In this document: piece by piece, positions 5,938 through 6,558 of the stretch
Layout of the letters: each line of letters opens with the position of its first letter
Numbering within the stretch: the stretch's first letter is position 1
NCBI GenBank assembly: GCA_038237665.1
Contig: JBBRYK010000114.1
Coordinates: forward strand, 1-6,558
Direction: 5' to 3'
From: JBBRYK01 sp038237665
GTDB taxonomy: Bacteria > Actinomycetota > Thermoleophilia > Gaiellales > Gaiellaceae
Length of the DNA: 6,558 bases
Position numbers and translations under genes: made by a program
Notes under the pieces: generated by a model
Seen by the model: only the letters and a program-made list of their open reading frames with translations
Told to the model about the DNA's origin: nothing
The model's database searches: none

Positions 5938-6440
5938 TCCCCGCCCGCCCCGTAGACGACCTCGAAGGCGGAGACATAGCCGCCCACGATCTTGGCCGAG
6001 AGCCCCGCATAGCGGCCCGTTGCCTGCGTCTGGCGGACGACCAGCCACTGCCAGGCGCCGTGTTTCTCCGCGTGGGGGTAGAGCTGCCGGAGCCGAGCCA
6101 GCGTGTCGCCCATCCGCAGGCCGTTCGAGGTCCTCCAGGGATCGCGCGTCATCAGGCCGTCCGAGAAGTACCCAGTCTTCGGCTTGCACGCGTTCTTGCC
6201 GGCCAGGTTGTAGAAGAAGACGCTCAGGCCGACCGACGGCCAGAGCCCGAGGCAACCGTCCTTGGTCTTCCGCAGCTCCGCCGGCTTCCCGAACGCCTTC
6301 TCGACCCCGCCGAGCGTGCCGTTCTTCTTGACCGCGAAGCTGCCGATGAACTCGTCCCCGCGGATGACGAGCGACGGCGAGGCGAGCGCCGAGGCGGCCA
6401 CCGCCCCGGCCAGTACCACCGCCGCGATCAGCCGCCTCAC
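5934..6440 (-). CDS. small secreted protein with signal peptide, unknown function
   Basis: I do not recognise this 168-residue protein as a named family. Its N-terminus (MRRLIAAVVLAGAVAASALA, 1-20) is a clear Sec signal peptide with a probable cleavage after ALA at 20. The mature domain of about 148 residues has only two cysteines, Cys63 and Cys85, which could form one disulfide. It seems to contain two related halves, each with a Gly-x-x-hydrophobic helix-turn element: GTLGGVEKAFGKPAELR (41-57) and GLRMGDTLARLRQLYPHAEK (107-126), each followed by a strand-rich, aromatic stretch. That layout recalls BamE/SmpA-like small periplasmic domains, but this is weak inference. The start is a GTG that overlaps the stop of the upstream aldehyde dehydrogenase as GTGA and follows a strong purine-rich ribosome binding site, so the start is well supported. 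It ends overlapping the membrane-protein start. Confidence 0.8.
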   Translation of the reverse strand: MRRLIAAVVLAGAVAASALASPSLVIRGDEFIGSFAVKKNGTLGGVEKAFGKPAELRKTKDGCLGLWPSVGLSVFFYNLAGKNACKPKTGYFSDGLMTRDPWRTSNGLRMGDTLARLRQLYPHAEKHGAWQWLVVRQTQATGRYAGLSAKIVGGYVSAFEVVYGAGGE

Positions 6441-6558
6441 GCCTCCCCTCCCTCGTCGAAGCGCAGGTAGGGCTCGAGCCCGTGACGGCCGCCCTCGCGG
6501 CCAAAGCCCGACTCCTTGTATCCACCGAAGGGCGAAGCAGGGTCGAAGCGGTTGAAGG
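6437..6558 (-). CDS. aldehyde dehydrogenase, C-terminal end only
   Basis: This frame enters from the right edge and gives the last 39 residues of a protein, ending in TGA. The readable part includes FDPASPFGGYKESGFGREGG and RHGLEPYLRFDEG, the signature C-terminal end of NAD(P)-dependent aldehyde dehydrogenases (usual form PFGGxKxSGxGREgGxxGLexY). This segment forms part of the oligomerisation and substrate-channel region, and the gene beyond the edge is expected to encode a full-length enzyme of about 480-500 residues. It oxidises some aldehyde to an acid; the substrate cannot be read from this fragment. Its last codons also supply the ribosome binding site of the next gene, and the stop overlaps that gene's GTG. 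It is therefore the upstream member of the operon that ends with the short ALDH-like protein. The gene is cut by the window edge, not broken. Confidence 0.9.
   Translation of the reverse strand, partial: FNRFDPASPFGGYKESGFGREGGRHGLEPYLRFDEGGEA
6442..6454 (-). promoter_or_regulatory. purine-rich ribosome binding site
   Basis: On the minus strand the 13 bases GAGGGAGGGGAGG sit just before the GTG start of the secreted-protein gene. They are all purines, contain two Shine-Dalgarno-like cores (GGGAGG and GGGGAGG) and simultaneously encode the Glu-Gly-Gly-Glu end of the aldehyde dehydrogenase. The core at 6447-6452 has acceptable spacing to the start. This decides the GTG start and makes the junction the best initiation site in the operon; the two later ATGA junctions have weaker signals and probably rely on coupling. 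Confidence 0.7.

Noticed and set aside
5938..6525. Upstream extension of the membrane-protein frame to a 360-codon reading
   Set aside because: It overlaps the secreted-protein gene and the ALDH end, both of which have clear features; the ATGA junction at 5934-5937 gives a natural start for the membrane protein.

Overview
This is a gene-dense, high-GC window (roughly two-thirds G+C, with GC-rich third codon positions and several GTG starts). It looks like the chromosome of an actinobacterium. The strongest pointers are a DUF1707 protein, a family largely confined to Actinomycetota, and a full-length plus short aldehyde dehydrogenase pair that I recall from actinobacterial genomes. A deep-branching class such as Thermoleophilia is my guess, not something the sequence proves. 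I see no rRNA, tRNA, CRISPR array, insertion sequence, integrase or phage gene. Almost every base is coding, and no gap reaches 20 bp.

Layout, right to left along the minus strand. A first operon enters from the right edge. It holds the C-terminus of a full-length aldehyde dehydrogenase (6437-6558), a small secreted protein (5934-6440), a small multi-pass membrane protein (5443-5937), and a short aldehyde dehydrogenase-like protein lacking the catalytic domain (4649-5446). All three junctions are 4-bp stop/start overlaps (GTGA, ATGA, ATGA), so the genes are almost certainly co-transcribed and translationally coupled.

A single plus-strand gene (4065-4646) encodes a DUF1707 protein with a LiaF-like C-terminal beta-repeat region. 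Its stop codon lies 2 bp from the stop of the short aldehyde dehydrogenase, tail to tail.

A second minus-strand operon diverges from it across an 18-bp gap. It runs: a degenerate TIM-barrel protein resembling indole-3-glycerol phosphate synthase (3456-4046), a GT-C / PMT-type membrane glycosyltransferase (2081-3478, 23-bp overlap), a putative lipoprotein (1449-2084, ATGA overlap), and a twin-arginine-exported DyP-type peroxidase-like protein (18-1439, 9-bp gap).

How the genes may work together. The left operon is mostly cell-envelope directed, with a polyprenyl-phosphate-sugar-type transferase, a lipoprotein and a Tat-exported haem-peroxidase-like protein; its cytoplasmic first member is the odd one out. 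The right operon joins an aldehyde-oxidising enzyme and a catalytically incomplete homologue to two envelope proteins of unknown function. Three proteins (the TrpC-like protein, the short aldehyde dehydrogenase and the DyP-like protein) have lost residues that are catalytic in their families, an unusual density of possible pseudoenzymes in 6.5 kb. I did not find a clearly recognisable new defence or mobile system.
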